Of a stretch of 64,000 nt of DNA, positions 18,569 to 27,175 are shown piece by piece (within the stretch, counting starts at the first letter, position 1; every line of letters begins with the position of its first letter). Both the position numbers and the translations under genes were made by a program. This DNA comes from Clostridia bacterium (GTDB lineage: Bacteria; Bacillota; Clostridia; Oscillospirales; Acutalibacteraceae): NCBI GenBank assembly GCA_017543285.1, contig JAFYGK010000030.1, forward strand, positions 41,252 through 105,251, read 5' to 3'. A model generated the notes under the pieces. It was not told the DNA's origin. It searched no databases and was given only the letters and a program-made list of their open reading frames with translations.

Positions 18569-18573
18569 AACGA

Positions 18574-19299
18574 TCAGAACTCCGGCTTGAACGAGGGCAT
18601 GAGCTGCAGTTTGAAAAGATTGTTTTTGTGAAGCCGGTCGATCTTTTCTTTTTTCTCCTGATCCTCTATTATTCCTTCGCGGATGTATTTGTCAAGCTCC
18701 GCATAGGTAAAGCCAAGATTGTCCTCGTCGGTTTTGCCGCACAGTCCGTCTATGGGGACTTTATCGACGAGCACTTCGGGCAGGCCGAGCGCTCTGCCGA
18801 TGGCCTTCATTTCTTTTACGGTAAGATTTGAGCATGGGCTGAAATCGCCTACAGAATCGCCGTAACGCGTGGAGTAGCCTACCCAGTCCTCGGAGAGGTT
18901 GCAGGTGTTGGCGACCCTGCCGTTGTGGCTCTGGGAAACGGCGTAAAGAGTGGACATCCTTATTCTGGGAGGAAGATTGGTGCGGCTTTGTTCGCTAAGC
19001 TCAAACGGAATGTTTTTTGTTACGCCTTCAACCGCGTCTTTTATGTTTACTATATAGTGCCTTATTCCGAGGTGATTGACCAGCAGCTTCGCCATGTCTA
19101 TATCGTGCTGTTCTCCGTTTGGCATGAGAACGCCGATTACCCTGTCTTTCCCGAGAGCCTCGACGCAGAGCGCGGCGACGATAGAGCTGTCCTTGCCGCC
19201 GGAAATTCCTATTACTGCGTTGCAGCCCGGACCGTTTTCTTCAAAAAATTCGCGTATCCATTGAACGCAGTCGTTTTTTACTTTGATGGGGTCAAACAT
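18574..19299 (-). CDS. nadE: Ammonia-dependent NAD+ synthetase
   Basis: This 241-residue protein is a short, ammonia-dependent NAD synthetase without the glutaminase domain. The PP-loop ATP pyrophosphatase motif GISGGKDSSIVAALCVEALG sits at about residues 30-49. Other family marks are NTCNLSEDWVGYSTRYGDSVGDFSP and the C-terminal KVPIDGLCGKTDEDNLGFTY. It turns nicotinate adenine dinucleotide into NAD, the last step of the pathway. It lies 1 base after pncA and 5 bases before nadM, so translation is tightly linked. Confidence 0.95.
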   Translation of the reverse strand: MFDPIKVKNDCVQWIREFFEENGPGCNAVIGISGGKDSSIVAALCVEALGKDRVIGVLMPNGEQHDIDMAKLLVNHLGIRHYIVNIKDAVEGVTKNIPFELSEQSRTNLPPRIRMSTLYAVSQSHNGRVANTCNLSEDWVGYSTRYGDSVGDFSPCSNLTVKEMKAIGRALGLPEVLVDKVPIDGLCGKTDEDNLGFTYAELDKYIREGIIEDQEKKEKIDRLHKNNLFKLQLMPSFKPEF

Positions 19300-19300
19300 T

Positions 19301-19837
19301 TTATCCCTCCGTATTCAATATATCTATCTGGCAGCTTGCCATGGTTTCGAGAGCCGCCTTGTGTTTATCTGGCGTTACTCCGGCGCAGCATGAGGCGTCG
19401 ACCGAAATGGCGGCCTCGGGAAAGCCTGCCTTTAAAATAAGGGCGTTTGATACAACACAGATGTCGGTGCACAGCCCGACAAGCTCAATGGAAAAATCCT
19501 CTTTACCCGCCGCTTTTCCGATAAGCTCCGGAAGATCGGCCGAGCCGAAGGTTATCTTTTCGACGGGAGTGAATTTTTTGCCTTTGAGAGCGGCAGCGAC
19601 CCTTTTGTCAAGCTGCCAGCCTTCGGTACCCTTTATGCAGTGCCGCACGGGAAGGCGCCTGCCCTCCTGGGTATTCATATAGTTATCAAAATGGGTATCA
19701 TAAGTGACAAAGATATTGCCGTCAAACTCACTGATCTTTTTTGCAACGGCAGGAACGATGGAGACAGCCTCCTTTGTTCCGAGAGAGCCGTCGACAAAAT
19801 CCTTCTGCATATCTACGACGATGAGAAATCTTTTCAT
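19301..19837 (-). CDS. pncA: Nicotinamidase (isochorismatase-like hydrolase)
   Basis: This 178-residue cysteine hydrolase has the isochorismatase-like fold. It has the N-terminal DMQKDFVDGSLG with the catalytic Asp, a YDTHFDNY metal-binding segment and the catalytic Cys in VGLCTDICVVSNALILKA. In an operon with nadE, nadM and pncB, nicotinamide deamidation to nicotinate is the natural role. It is the first gene of the operon, read from a good promoter at 19942-19970. Confidence 0.92.
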   Translation of the reverse strand: MKRFLIVVDMQKDFVDGSLGTKEAVSIVPAVAKKISEFDGNIFVTYDTHFDNYMNTQEGRRLPVRHCIKGTEGWQLDKRVAAALKGKKFTPVEKITFGSADLPELIGKAAGKEDFSIELVGLCTDICVVSNALILKAGFPEAAISVDASCCAGVTPDKHKAALETMASCQIDILNTEG

Positions 19838-19941
19838 CTGGCCTCACCTTCTTTTATTGAGCCTGCGCAGCGTCCGATATTGTCCGACAGGCATGGGACG
19901 GCGCGTGAAAACGCCGGTATGGTTTATTATTTACTGATTTG

Positions 19942-19970
19942 ATGATAGTATATTAGCAAAAAGAAGTCAA
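19942..19970 (-). promoter_or_regulatory. Promoter of the NAD salvage operon
   Basis: On the minus strand TTGACT, a 17-base spacer and TATCAT are found about 105 bases before the pncA start. I saw no convincing operator or riboswitch fold in the roughly 100-base leader. Confidence 0.65.
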
Positions 19971-20050
19971 GTCTTTTTCGGATTTTTTAGACCGTAAAAA
20001 CAATACAGCGCGCGCCGAGCGCACAATACATTATCCGGACGCACCTTCGG

Positions 20051-21790
20051 TTATCTTTCAAACTGGCTTTCGTACAGATTGGCATAGAATCCGCCCTTAT
20101 TCATCAGTTCTTCATGATTGCCCTGCTCTATTATTTTACCTTTGTTCATAACGAGGATTATGTCCGCATTCCTGACGGTGGAAAGTCTGTGCGCTACAAC
20201 AAAGGAGGTTTTGCCTTTCATTATTTTTGCAAAGGCTCTTTGTATACGCTGCTCGGTGCGCGTATCTATCGAGCTTGTGGCTTCGTCAAGTATCAGCATA
20301 GGCGGCATGAGCAGCATAAGCCTCGCGATGCATAAAAGCTGTTTTTGTCCCTGTGATATTTCTTCGCCGTCCTCGGAAATAAGGGTATCGTAGCCTTCGG
20401 GGAGTTTCCTGATAAAGCTGTGTGCGTGAGCCATTTTGGCCGCCGCAACGATCTCCTCGTCTGTAGCGTCCGGTTTGGCAAAAGCCAAGTTTTCGCGAAC
20501 AGAACCGGTAAACACCCATGTTTCCTGCAAAACCATGCCAAAATTTCGCCGGAGGCTGTCACGGGTGACACTTTTAATATTCTGAGAATCGACCGATATG
20601 TTGCCGCCGCAGGTCTCATAGAAGCGCATGAGAAGATTTATAAAAGTCGTTTTGCCGCAGCCTGTAGGGCCGACGATAGCGACGCGCTGACCGCTTTTCA
20701 CGCTGAGATTGAAATTCTCAATAAGACTGATTTTAGGATTGTAGCTGAACGAGACATTCTCAATTTCCATATCGCCGTCGACATCGGAAAGTTCCGGTTT
20801 GGCGCTTTCGTCCTCAAGTTGTTCGGTGTCAATTATTTCAAAAACCCTCTCTGCGCCTGCAAAAGCCGATTGCAATTCGGTGATGACGCCGGAGATTTCA
20901 TTGAAGGGCTTTGTATACTGGTGAGCATATGACAGAAACATGGACAGATGTCCTATTGATAGTCCGCCGCCGAGCGCCAGAAAGGAGCCGACAATGCCGA
21001 CGGCAGCGTATACGCAAGCATTTACAAATCGCGTCGTCGGATTGGATATCGCTGCCGAAAACTGCGCCATGACCCCTGCCTTGTTTAGTCTTTGATTAAT
21101 TTCATCAAAACGGCGCTGAGCGCTTTCCTCATAGCAAAACGCCTTTACGGTCTTCTGATTTCCGATCATTTCCTCGGCAAACCCGGTCAGCTCGCCTTGG
21201 ATCTGAGCCTGCTTTATGAATCTGGAATGTATCTTTTTTGATATTGTTGACGCGGTAAAAAATGAAAGCGGCGTGAGCAGTATTACAACGAGAGCAAGCC
21301 ATACATTTGTAAACAGCATGAAAACTATCGTTGATACTATAGTTACAACTCCGGTGAAAAGCTGTGTGAAGCCCTGAAGAAGCCCGGTTGAAATCTGTTC
21401 GGCGTCGTTTATCATACGTCCGACAACATCGCCGCGGCTCATTGGATCTATCGCGCTGAGCGGTGCGTTATTGAGCTTTTGATGGGCGTCGGCACGTATG
21501 TCCCTGACAGTCTTAAATGCCAGACAGTTTGTGCAGTAGGACAATAGCCATTGAAACAAGGCCGACATCAGAATTATGATTATCATTTTGATAATAATAA
21601 TCATTACCGCTTCAAAATCAACATTTCCCTTTTCAACGATGTGATCGATGGCATTGCCCGTCAGTACCGGCACAAAAAGACCGAGTATCACGGAGCCGAC
21701 TGCGAAAATCAACGCCAGCGCAATATACATTCTGTGCGGTTTTGTGTATTTAAGGATTCTTTTTAAAACGAGCGAAAACTTCATATTCAT
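20051..21790 (-). CDS. Heterodimeric ABC exporter subunit with catalytic Walker B
   Basis: This 579-residue protein is an ABC exporter half: six membrane helices in residues about 15-310, then an ATP-binding domain. It has Walker A GPTGCGKTT and Walker B LILDEATSSID with the catalytic glutamate. The signature is altered to ISQGQ instead of LSGGQ. The partner encoded 3 bases upstream shows the opposite pattern. This pairing of one degenerate and one full ATP site is known from heterodimeric type IV exporters such as BmrCD and TM287/288. The substrate is unknown; multidrug or lipid export are the usual guesses. Confidence 0.92.
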   Translation of the reverse strand: MNMKFSLVLKRILKYTKPHRMYIALALIFAVGSVILGLFVPVLTGNAIDHIVEKGNVDFEAVMIIIIKMIIIILMSALFQWLLSYCTNCLAFKTVRDIRADAHQKLNNAPLSAIDPMSRGDVVGRMINDAEQISTGLLQGFTQLFTGVVTIVSTIVFMLFTNVWLALVVILLTPLSFFTASTISKKIHSRFIKQAQIQGELTGFAEEMIGNQKTVKAFCYEESAQRRFDEINQRLNKAGVMAQFSAAISNPTTRFVNACVYAAVGIVGSFLALGGGLSIGHLSMFLSYAHQYTKPFNEISGVITELQSAFAGAERVFEIIDTEQLEDESAKPELSDVDGDMEIENVSFSYNPKISLIENFNLSVKSGQRVAIVGPTGCGKTTFINLLMRFYETCGGNISVDSQNIKSVTRDSLRRNFGMVLQETWVFTGSVRENLAFAKPDATDEEIVAAAKMAHAHSFIRKLPEGYDTLISEDGEEISQGQKQLLCIARLMLLMPPMLILDEATSSIDTRTEQRIQRAFAKIMKGKTSFVVAHRLSTVRNADIILVMNKGKIIEQGNHEELMNKGGFYANLYESQFER

Positions 21791-21793
21791 TTC

Positions 21794-23515
21794 TTACCTT
21801 GTTTCAACCTCATAAATCTCTTTATATACTTCACAATCCTTGAGGAGCTCGTCGTGCCGCCCTATTGCCATGACCCTTGCGTCGTCAAGAACAATAATCT
21901 TTTCGCAATGGCGTATGGAAGCCGTTCTCTGAGATATTATGACGGTAGTCATTCCTTCGGTTTCGGTTCTGAGCGCGTGACGCAGCTTTGAATCGGTGGC
22001 GTAATCGAGCGCGCTCATGGAGTCGTCCAGAATGAGTATTTCCGGACGACCGACCAAAGCCCTCGCTATGGCCAGCCTTTGCCGCTGGCCGCCGGAAAAG
22101 TTTCTTCCGCCCTGCAAAACGCGGCTGTCAAATCCGTTCGGCATGGCTTCGACAAATTCGCTTGCCTGCGCAATATCACATGCCTTTTTAATTTCATTTA
22201 TGTCAGCATCATTTTTACGCCAGCGAAGATTGTCCGCTATCGTTCCCGAGAACAGCACCGCCTTCTGCGGCACTATTCCTATTTTTTTGCGCAATGTCTT
22301 CAGCTCATAGTCCCTGACGTCCGTGCCGTCTACAAGCACCCTTCCTTTGTTTGTGTCGTAAAATCTCGGGATCAGATTGATCAGCGTCGATTTGCCGCTG
22401 CCTGTTGCGCCGATGATGCCGATTGTTTCGCCCGGCATTATTTCCACGTTCAGATCTTCTATAGCATATTCCTTTGAGCCGGGATACGCGAAGGAGACAT
22501 TTTCAAAGGATATTTTTGCCGTTCTGCCGTCCGAAGCGGTACTTGACGCGGCAATGTTTCCGTCCTCTATTGAAGAATGCATATCCATAACCTCGTTTAT
22601 TCTTGCCGCGCTGGTGGAGGCCTTGGTAAAGGTGACAATCAGATTTGCCACGACCACCAATGCGAGCGAAATCTGCGTCATATAGTTTGCGAAAGCTATT
22701 ATCTGTCCCTGAGACAGAGATCCCGCATCGACCCGCAGGCCTCCGAACCATATGACAGCAGCAATTCCGAGATTGAGTATAACGGTCGTCATGGGATTGA
22801 GCAGCGAGGTTATTTTAGCCGATCTCACGGCGGTCTGCGCATGCTCGTTGTTCGCTTTCTCAAAGTCTCCGGCAAAGTCTTTCTGCCCGCAGAAGGCACG
22901 TATTACCCTGACTCCGGTAAGACCCTCCCTTGTGACAAGAGAAATACGCTCCAGTTTTCTCTGTATAGCCTTATAAAACGGCACCGAACGCGACATTATC
23001 ATATATAGCGCAAACGAAACAAGCGGAGCGATGATCAGGAATATCAGCGACAGCTTCAAATCGATCATCATGGACATGACAATAGAGCCGATAACAAGAA
23101 ACGGAGCCCTTATGACGAGGCGAATGAACATGGCGACAGACCACTGCACATTGTTTATATCATTGGTTATTCTTGTTATCAGCGAAGGCGCGCCGATCCT
23201 GTCCAGCTCGGCATGCGAAAAGGAGGATATTTTTTCAAATAAATCATGCCGGATGCGCGTACCCACTCCCATCGAAGCGACGGAGCCGCAGTATTGGCAG
23301 ACCAGCGCGAAACAAAGCCCGGCAGCTCCGAGACCTATCATCAACAGGCCTTTGGAAAGGATGTATCCGGTGTCGCCTGCTTTTATCCCGTTGTCTATGA
23401 TGTCGGCCATGACAAGCGGCACTATCAGTTCGAATACGGCTTCAATCAGTTTACACACCGGACCGATAATAACCTGCAGCTTATAATATTTCAGATTGCG
23501 ATAGAGTTTGAACAT
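21794..23515 (-). CDS. Heterodimeric ABC exporter subunit with degenerate Walker B
   Basis: This 573-residue ABC exporter half has six membrane helices and a C-terminal nucleotide-binding domain. Walker A is GATGSGKST and the signature FSGGQRQRL is canonical. The catalytic glutamate after Walker B is replaced by aspartate (LILDDSMSALD). Together with the ISQGQ signature of the next gene this builds one full and one degenerate ATP site in the dimer. It is the first gene of a two-gene operon whose promoter carries a palindrome at 23538-23562, so export is probably inducible. The substrate is not predictable. Confidence 0.92.
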   Translation of the reverse strand: MFKLYRNLKYYKLQVIIGPVCKLIEAVFELIVPLVMADIIDNGIKAGDTGYILSKGLLMIGLGAAGLCFALVCQYCGSVASMGVGTRIRHDLFEKISSFSHAELDRIGAPSLITRITNDINNVQWSVAMFIRLVIRAPFLVIGSIVMSMMIDLKLSLIFLIIAPLVSFALYMIMSRSVPFYKAIQRKLERISLVTREGLTGVRVIRAFCGQKDFAGDFEKANNEHAQTAVRSAKITSLLNPMTTVILNLGIAAVIWFGGLRVDAGSLSQGQIIAFANYMTQISLALVVVANLIVTFTKASTSAARINEVMDMHSSIEDGNIAASSTASDGRTAKISFENVSFAYPGSKEYAIEDLNVEIMPGETIGIIGATGSGKSTLINLIPRFYDTNKGRVLVDGTDVRDYELKTLRKKIGIVPQKAVLFSGTIADNLRWRKNDADINEIKKACDIAQASEFVEAMPNGFDSRVLQGGRNFSGGQRQRLAIARALVGRPEILILDDSMSALDYATDSKLRHALRTETEGMTTVIISQRTASIRHCEKIIVLDDARVMAIGRHDELLKDCEVYKEIYEVETR

Positions 23516-23537
23516 TTGAGCTTCCTTTAATATGTAA

Positions 23538-23569
23538 ATGTGGTATCTTTATTTTACCACATAAGTCAA
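23538..23569 (-). promoter_or_regulatory. Promoter with palindromic operator for the ABC exporter
   Basis: ATGTGGTA at 23538-23545 and TACCACAT at 23555-23562 form a perfect 8-base inverted repeat with a 9-base AT-rich spacer. On the minus strand a TTGACT -35 box lies directly upstream at 23564-23569, so the repeat fills the -35 to -10 spacer and reaches the weak -10 region. That is where a dimeric MarR-, GntR- or TetR-type repressor would sit. No regulator gene is adjacent. Confidence 0.6.
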
Positions 23570-23588
23570 ATAATAGGCAAATTTTCCG

Positions 23589-23849
23589 TTATCCGAACGG
23601 AAGCATTCGTTTTACCGCGCTTTCCGCCATGTCCAGCGACTCTCTGCTCAAAAATTCAATTTTATAATTCTTTCCGAATACTCTGCCGGAAATTTCGCCG
23701 GTATCTTCGTCATACGACGGCATTTCGAAGTTGGTTTCGCCGTAGCCCGTATAGGCGGAATTTGCGTCCGCAGCTATCATTCCCAACGCCGCAAGGAGTA
23801 CAATGGATGTTATTATAAAGGTCCTGAATACTGTTTTTATCATCCGCAT
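23589..23849 (-). CDS. Small exported or membrane-anchored protein downstream of GerA-like gene
   Basis: This 86-residue protein has one N-terminal hydrophobic segment (TVFRTFIITSIVLLAALGMIAA) followed by a short polar tail with GEISGRVFGKNYKIEFL and RESLDMAESAVKRMLPFG. I do not recognise a family. It starts 15 bases after the GerA-family gene and is probably co-transcribed with it, so a role in spore or forespore membranes is possible but only inferred from position. The next feature leftwards is the operator and promoter of the ABC exporter. Confidence 0.6.
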   Translation of the reverse strand: MRMIKTVFRTFIITSIVLLAALGMIAADANSAYTGYGETNFEMPSYDEDTGEISGRVFGKNYKIEFLSRESLDMAESAVKRMLPFG

Positions 23850-23864
23850 TTCTCAGTGTTGTTT

Positions 23865-25385
23865 TTATTTTTCGAGATCCTGCACCAAATGACCCCTGCG
23901 CGACAGTTTTTTCCAGCCTATTCTGAACAGAACATCCTGACGGAATGTTTTGTTGAACGGCGAAACCGGCGCGAAATAAGGAACTCCGATGCTGTCAAGC
24001 GAACAGAGATTGATAAAGGTTAGTGCAAGCAGCATAACTATTCCAAACATGCCTGTCAGACCGGCGGCTATAATGCCGATAAAACGAAGCAGTACTACAG
24101 GCTGCGCCAGTGACGGAATCACGAATCCTGTTATGGCTGATAAAGCAACCACTATCACCATGGGCGCGCCGATCAGACCGCTGCTTATCGCCGTATCTCC
24201 GAGCACAAGACCTCCCACGATGCTGACTGCCTGTCCGATCGGCTGCGGCAATCTAAGGCCGGCTTCCTTAACGATCTCGAAGACAAGGTGTATAATTACC
24301 GCCTCGCTCATCAGTGTCAGAGGTGTTGTCGCTTCCGCCTTAAGGACATTGTAAAATAATGTGTCCGACAGCATTTCGGTGTGAAAGGTACCGACAGCGA
24401 CATAAAGCCCCGGCAAAAAAATTGTGAGAAAGAATGAGATATATTTAAACAGCCTTATCAGGAACGCATAATAGGGCCTGCTTGTATAATCGTCTATCGT
24501 TTGAAAATTTTCAGCAAACAGATGAGGGACAACAAGCGCAAAGGGGGTGCCGTCAACCAGAATCGCTGCTCTTCCCTCCATCAGCTTCCCGCAGACGGCA
24601 TCGGGTCTTTCGGTGCTGCCGACGGTTGAAAAGGGTGAAATTCTTCCGCACTCAAGGTACGGCTGAATATAACCGGTCTCAAGCACGCTGTCCATATCTG
24701 TTTGAGATATTCTTTTTCTGATTTCGCTCAGTATTTTCGGTGATGCTTTGCTTTGTATATAGCAAAGATAAGCGTCGGTGTTTGTCACGTTTCCGAGTCG
24801 CAGATTCTCGAAGCGCAGGTCGTCCGACCTGATGCGCCTGCGGAGCATTGACACATTATTCTTTGCTGACTCTGTGAAGCCCTCGCGCGAGCCGCGAAGC
24901 ACAGCTTCTCCAGACGGCTCGGAAATACTCCTTACGGAAAAACCCTGCGCGCCAATTGCAACGGCAAAATCGGCTGAGTCGAAAAAAAGCAGGGCAAAGC
25001 CGGAGGCAAGCCTTAGCTTGACCTCGTCCATATCAAAGCAGTCGGCCTGCTCAGCGGCGGCAAGCAGATTCTGCGAAACAAATTTCAATCCGCCGTCCGC
25101 CGAAAAATCACCGCCGTAACGTCTGAGCGGCAGGATGACCGACTGCGTTATCATATCCTTGTCAACCATGTTTTCGAGCGAAACAATTGCGGCGCCGGTT
25201 CCTCCGACAAGAAATTCGCGCACGGTGAGATCACTGTATTCCCCGAAGGACGCTTTAAGATATTTGAGATTGTCTGCCAGCGTTTTGCTGATCAAAGGAT
25301 TATCCGACGTCCGTCCGGCGGAATTTTTCCTTATTTTTGACGGCTCTTCCGTCTTTTTTGCTTTATGTCTGCAGCCGTTGAACAT
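23865..25385 (-). CDS. GerA/SpoVAF-family spore germination protein
   Basis: This 506-residue protein belongs to the GerA A-subunit family found in the inner membrane of spores, where members form nutrient-gated receptors or channels. The N-terminal half is soluble, with DLTVREFLVGG and a LPLRRYGG segment. The middle holds the family marks GRAAILVDGTPFALVVPHLF and ISFFLTIFLPGLYVAV. The C-terminal half has several membrane helices including RLPQPIGQAVSIVGGLVLGD. The end GVPYFAPVSPFN is typical. Only an A-type subunit is present; no B (permease) or C (lipoprotein) gene lies next to it, so it may be an orphan or a SpoVAF-like member. It supports a spore-forming host. Confidence 0.9.
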   Translation of the reverse strand: MFNGCRHKAKKTEEPSKIRKNSAGRTSDNPLISKTLADNLKYLKASFGEYSDLTVREFLVGGTGAAIVSLENMVDKDMITQSVILPLRRYGGDFSADGGLKFVSQNLLAAAEQADCFDMDEVKLRLASGFALLFFDSADFAVAIGAQGFSVRSISEPSGEAVLRGSREGFTESAKNNVSMLRRRIRSDDLRFENLRLGNVTNTDAYLCYIQSKASPKILSEIRKRISQTDMDSVLETGYIQPYLECGRISPFSTVGSTERPDAVCGKLMEGRAAILVDGTPFALVVPHLFAENFQTIDDYTSRPYYAFLIRLFKYISFFLTIFLPGLYVAVGTFHTEMLSDTLFYNVLKAEATTPLTLMSEAVIIHLVFEIVKEAGLRLPQPIGQAVSIVGGLVLGDTAISSGLIGAPMVIVVALSAITGFVIPSLAQPVVLLRFIGIIAAGLTGMFGIVMLLALTFINLCSLDSIGVPYFAPVSPFNKTFRQDVLFRIGWKKLSRRGHLVQDLEK

Positions 25386-25544
25386 GCTGACCCCCGAATC
25401 TTTTTACTATATTGTTTGCCGGCAAGATGAAACTATTCAGCTTTATGAAAAATTATCTTATGTATATTTTATCGCATATATATATTTTATTGAGTAATAA
25501 ATCAATAAAATTAAATTATAGATTGGAAATTAAATAATTTACGA

Positions 25545-25573
25545 TTGACAAACGGAGAAAATGATGTAATAAT
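25545..25573 (+). promoter_or_regulatory. Promoter of the satD operon
   Basis: TTGACA at 25545-25550 is followed after 16 bases by TAATAA at 25567-25572 (or after 17 bases by AATAAT), about 45 bases before the satD start. The AT-rich stretch 25386-25544 separates it from the divergent germination gene; I see nothing else there. Confidence 0.6.
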
Positions 25574-25616
25574 AAAGATGAGGGAGGGTATACCTTAAAT
25601 AAGGCGGTGAACAAAA

Positions 25617-26273
25617 ATGTATTTTGCGATAATCGGCGATATCATTTCTTCGAAAAAGATCAAGGAGAGACATGAGTGCCAGCAAAAGCTGGACAATGTC
25701 CTTTCGCTGATAAACTGTGTGTACGAAAAAACCATAGCCTCCAAGTTTCTCATTACGCTTGGCGATGAGTTTCAGGGGTTACTGCTTTCGCCCGAGTACG
25801 CTCTTGACATCATAGAAAGAATCTCATTTTGCATGTACCCCGTAGAGGTACGGTTCGGTATAGGCAAAGGGGAAATCAGCACCGGTCCGGTCGGAGAATA
25901 TGCCCTCGGAAGCGATGGAAGCGCATATCACAGGGCGCGAAGCGCTATCGAGGAAATAAAGACTCAGGAAAAGCGCAACCGATCCTGCGGCACAAGAATA
26001 AAATTTGCCGGACCGGACGATTCGGAAAGCTCTGTGCTGAATGCCATCGCCGTAGGGCTATATGCTATTGAAAAACGCTGGACAAATAAGCAGCGCGAGC
26101 TTATTGCTCTGATGCTGTTTGAAGATCTGACGCAGGAGAGCGTTGCGGAAAGACTCGGTATCACCCAGTCGAGCGTAAACAGACGCCTCAAGGCGTCGGG
26201 ATACTATGATTACTTCTATATGAAAAATGTAATATCAAAAACCCTTACAGAAAGGAGCCGGCATGATGAATGA
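25617..26273 (+). CDS. satD: SatD-family protein: nucleotide-cyclase-like domain plus C-terminal HTH
   Basis: This 218-residue protein matches the SatD family, named from the Streptococcus mutans sat locus and functionally undefined. Residues 1-115 read like a compact class III nucleotide cyclase or GGDEF-like fold. Asp8 lies in IIGDIISSKK and Asp50 in LITLGDEFQGLL, spaced like two metal-binding acids. VEVRFGIGKGE (76-86) resembles the cyclase RIGIHTG strand. DGSAYHRARSA (100-110) resembles the catalytic VNXAARL helix, with Arg108 kept and His105 where Asn is usual. Residues about 160-195 form a helix-turn-helix (LTQESVAERLGITQSSVNRRL). The cyclase comparison is my inference. Its end overlaps the DUF3307 gene by 11 bases. 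Confidence 0.85.
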   Translation: MYFAIIGDIISSKKIKERHECQQKLDNVLSLINCVYEKTIASKFLITLGDEFQGLLLSPEYALDIIERISFCMYPVEVRFGIGKGEISTGPVGEYALGSDGSAYHRARSAIEEIKTQEKRNRSCGTRIKFAGPDDSESSVLNAIAVGLYAIEKRWTNKQRELIALMLFEDLTQESVAERLGITQSSVNRRLKASGYYDYFYMKNVISKTLTERSRHDE

Positions 26274-27090
26274 TATTCTTTTGCTGTGCATTATCGCGCA
26301 CGCCGTCGGAGACTATTATTTGCAGAATAATGCTATGGCATTCAAAAAGAATTCGCGTTTTGCGTGGCTTGCGATCCATTGTGCCTTGTATGCGATACCG
26401 TTTATCCTCGCCTTGGCGTTCATTAAACCGTCGGCAGCTCGTTTATATGCTTTTGCTTTTACGATTGCCGGGCATTTCGCGGTGGATACAGCAAAGTTTT
26501 TCCTTATAAAGATTCTTCCGAAAACCGCCAGGACACGGGCGCTTACCTATATCGGAGATCAGTTTGCGCATTTTGCCGTTATGACTGCGGCTTCGTACAT
26601 ATTCACGGCGCAGATAGCTCCTCACGGATACCTCGGCATCCTGCTCGCTGATTTTGGAATACCTTTTTTGTCGCTTGTGAAGTGGACCGCCGCCATACTT
26701 CTTATCTGTAAGCCGGCAAACGTCACCTTTACCGTGCTGTTTTCCCGTTTGCGTCCGGGCAAACGAGTCCGCGCGGCACAGTCGTCGGGCGATTTTTTGT
26801 CTGAAAGCAAAAACCCCGGCGGGCTGATAATACAGCCTGCCGAAGAAGAGGGCGGAGAAACGGGCATAAAAAACGCAGGAGGTCTTATCGGATTCCTGGA
26901 AAGGGTCATCATCGTAATTTTGCTTAGTCTGGGGCAGTTTGCCGCAATCGGTCTTGTGCTTACTGCAAAGTCAATAGCACGATACGAAAAAATTTCCAAG
27001 GAGCCTCAGTTTGCCGAGTATTATCTTATCGGCACACTTACCAGTATGCTTGCGGCTTTTATTGTCTATTATGCTGTTTTCGGCGCGTGA
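26263..27090 (+). CDS. DUF3307 membrane protein
   Basis: This 275-residue protein has about six to seven membrane helices and matches the DUF3307 family. The N-terminus shows HAVGDYYLQNNAMAFKKNSR, and the C-terminal part shows GGLIGFLERVIIVILLSLGQFAAIGLVLTAKSIARYEK. Between them, at about residues 165-210, is a soluble, charged insertion (KRVRAAQSSGDFLSESK and PAEEEGGETG) that is probably cytoplasmic. The function of the family is unknown. The gene overlaps satD by 11 bases with AAAGGAG inside the satD end, so the two products are made together and are likely to act together. Confidence 0.85.
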   Translation: MMNDILLLCIIAHAVGDYYLQNNAMAFKKNSRFAWLAIHCALYAIPFILALAFIKPSAARLYAFAFTIAGHFAVDTAKFFLIKILPKTARTRALTYIGDQFAHFAVMTAASYIFTAQIAPHGYLGILLADFGIPFLSLVKWTAAILLICKPANVTFTVLFSRLRPGKRVRAAQSSGDFLSESKNPGGLIIQPAEEEGGETGIKNAGGLIGFLERVIIVILLSLGQFAAIGLVLTAKSIARYEKISKEPQFAEYYLIGTLTSMLAAFIVYYAVFGA

Positions 27091-27175
27091 TCATGCGGCG
27101 TCCCGAGTCAGAAGATCGACATATGACATAAACAGTGTTATAATAGGTACAGAATAATCGCGGGAGAAAAATGCT

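Noticed and set aside
23589..25385. A full three-subunit germinant receptor operon
   Set aside because: Only an A-type subunit is present; the 86-residue neighbour is far too small and different to be the B or C subunit.
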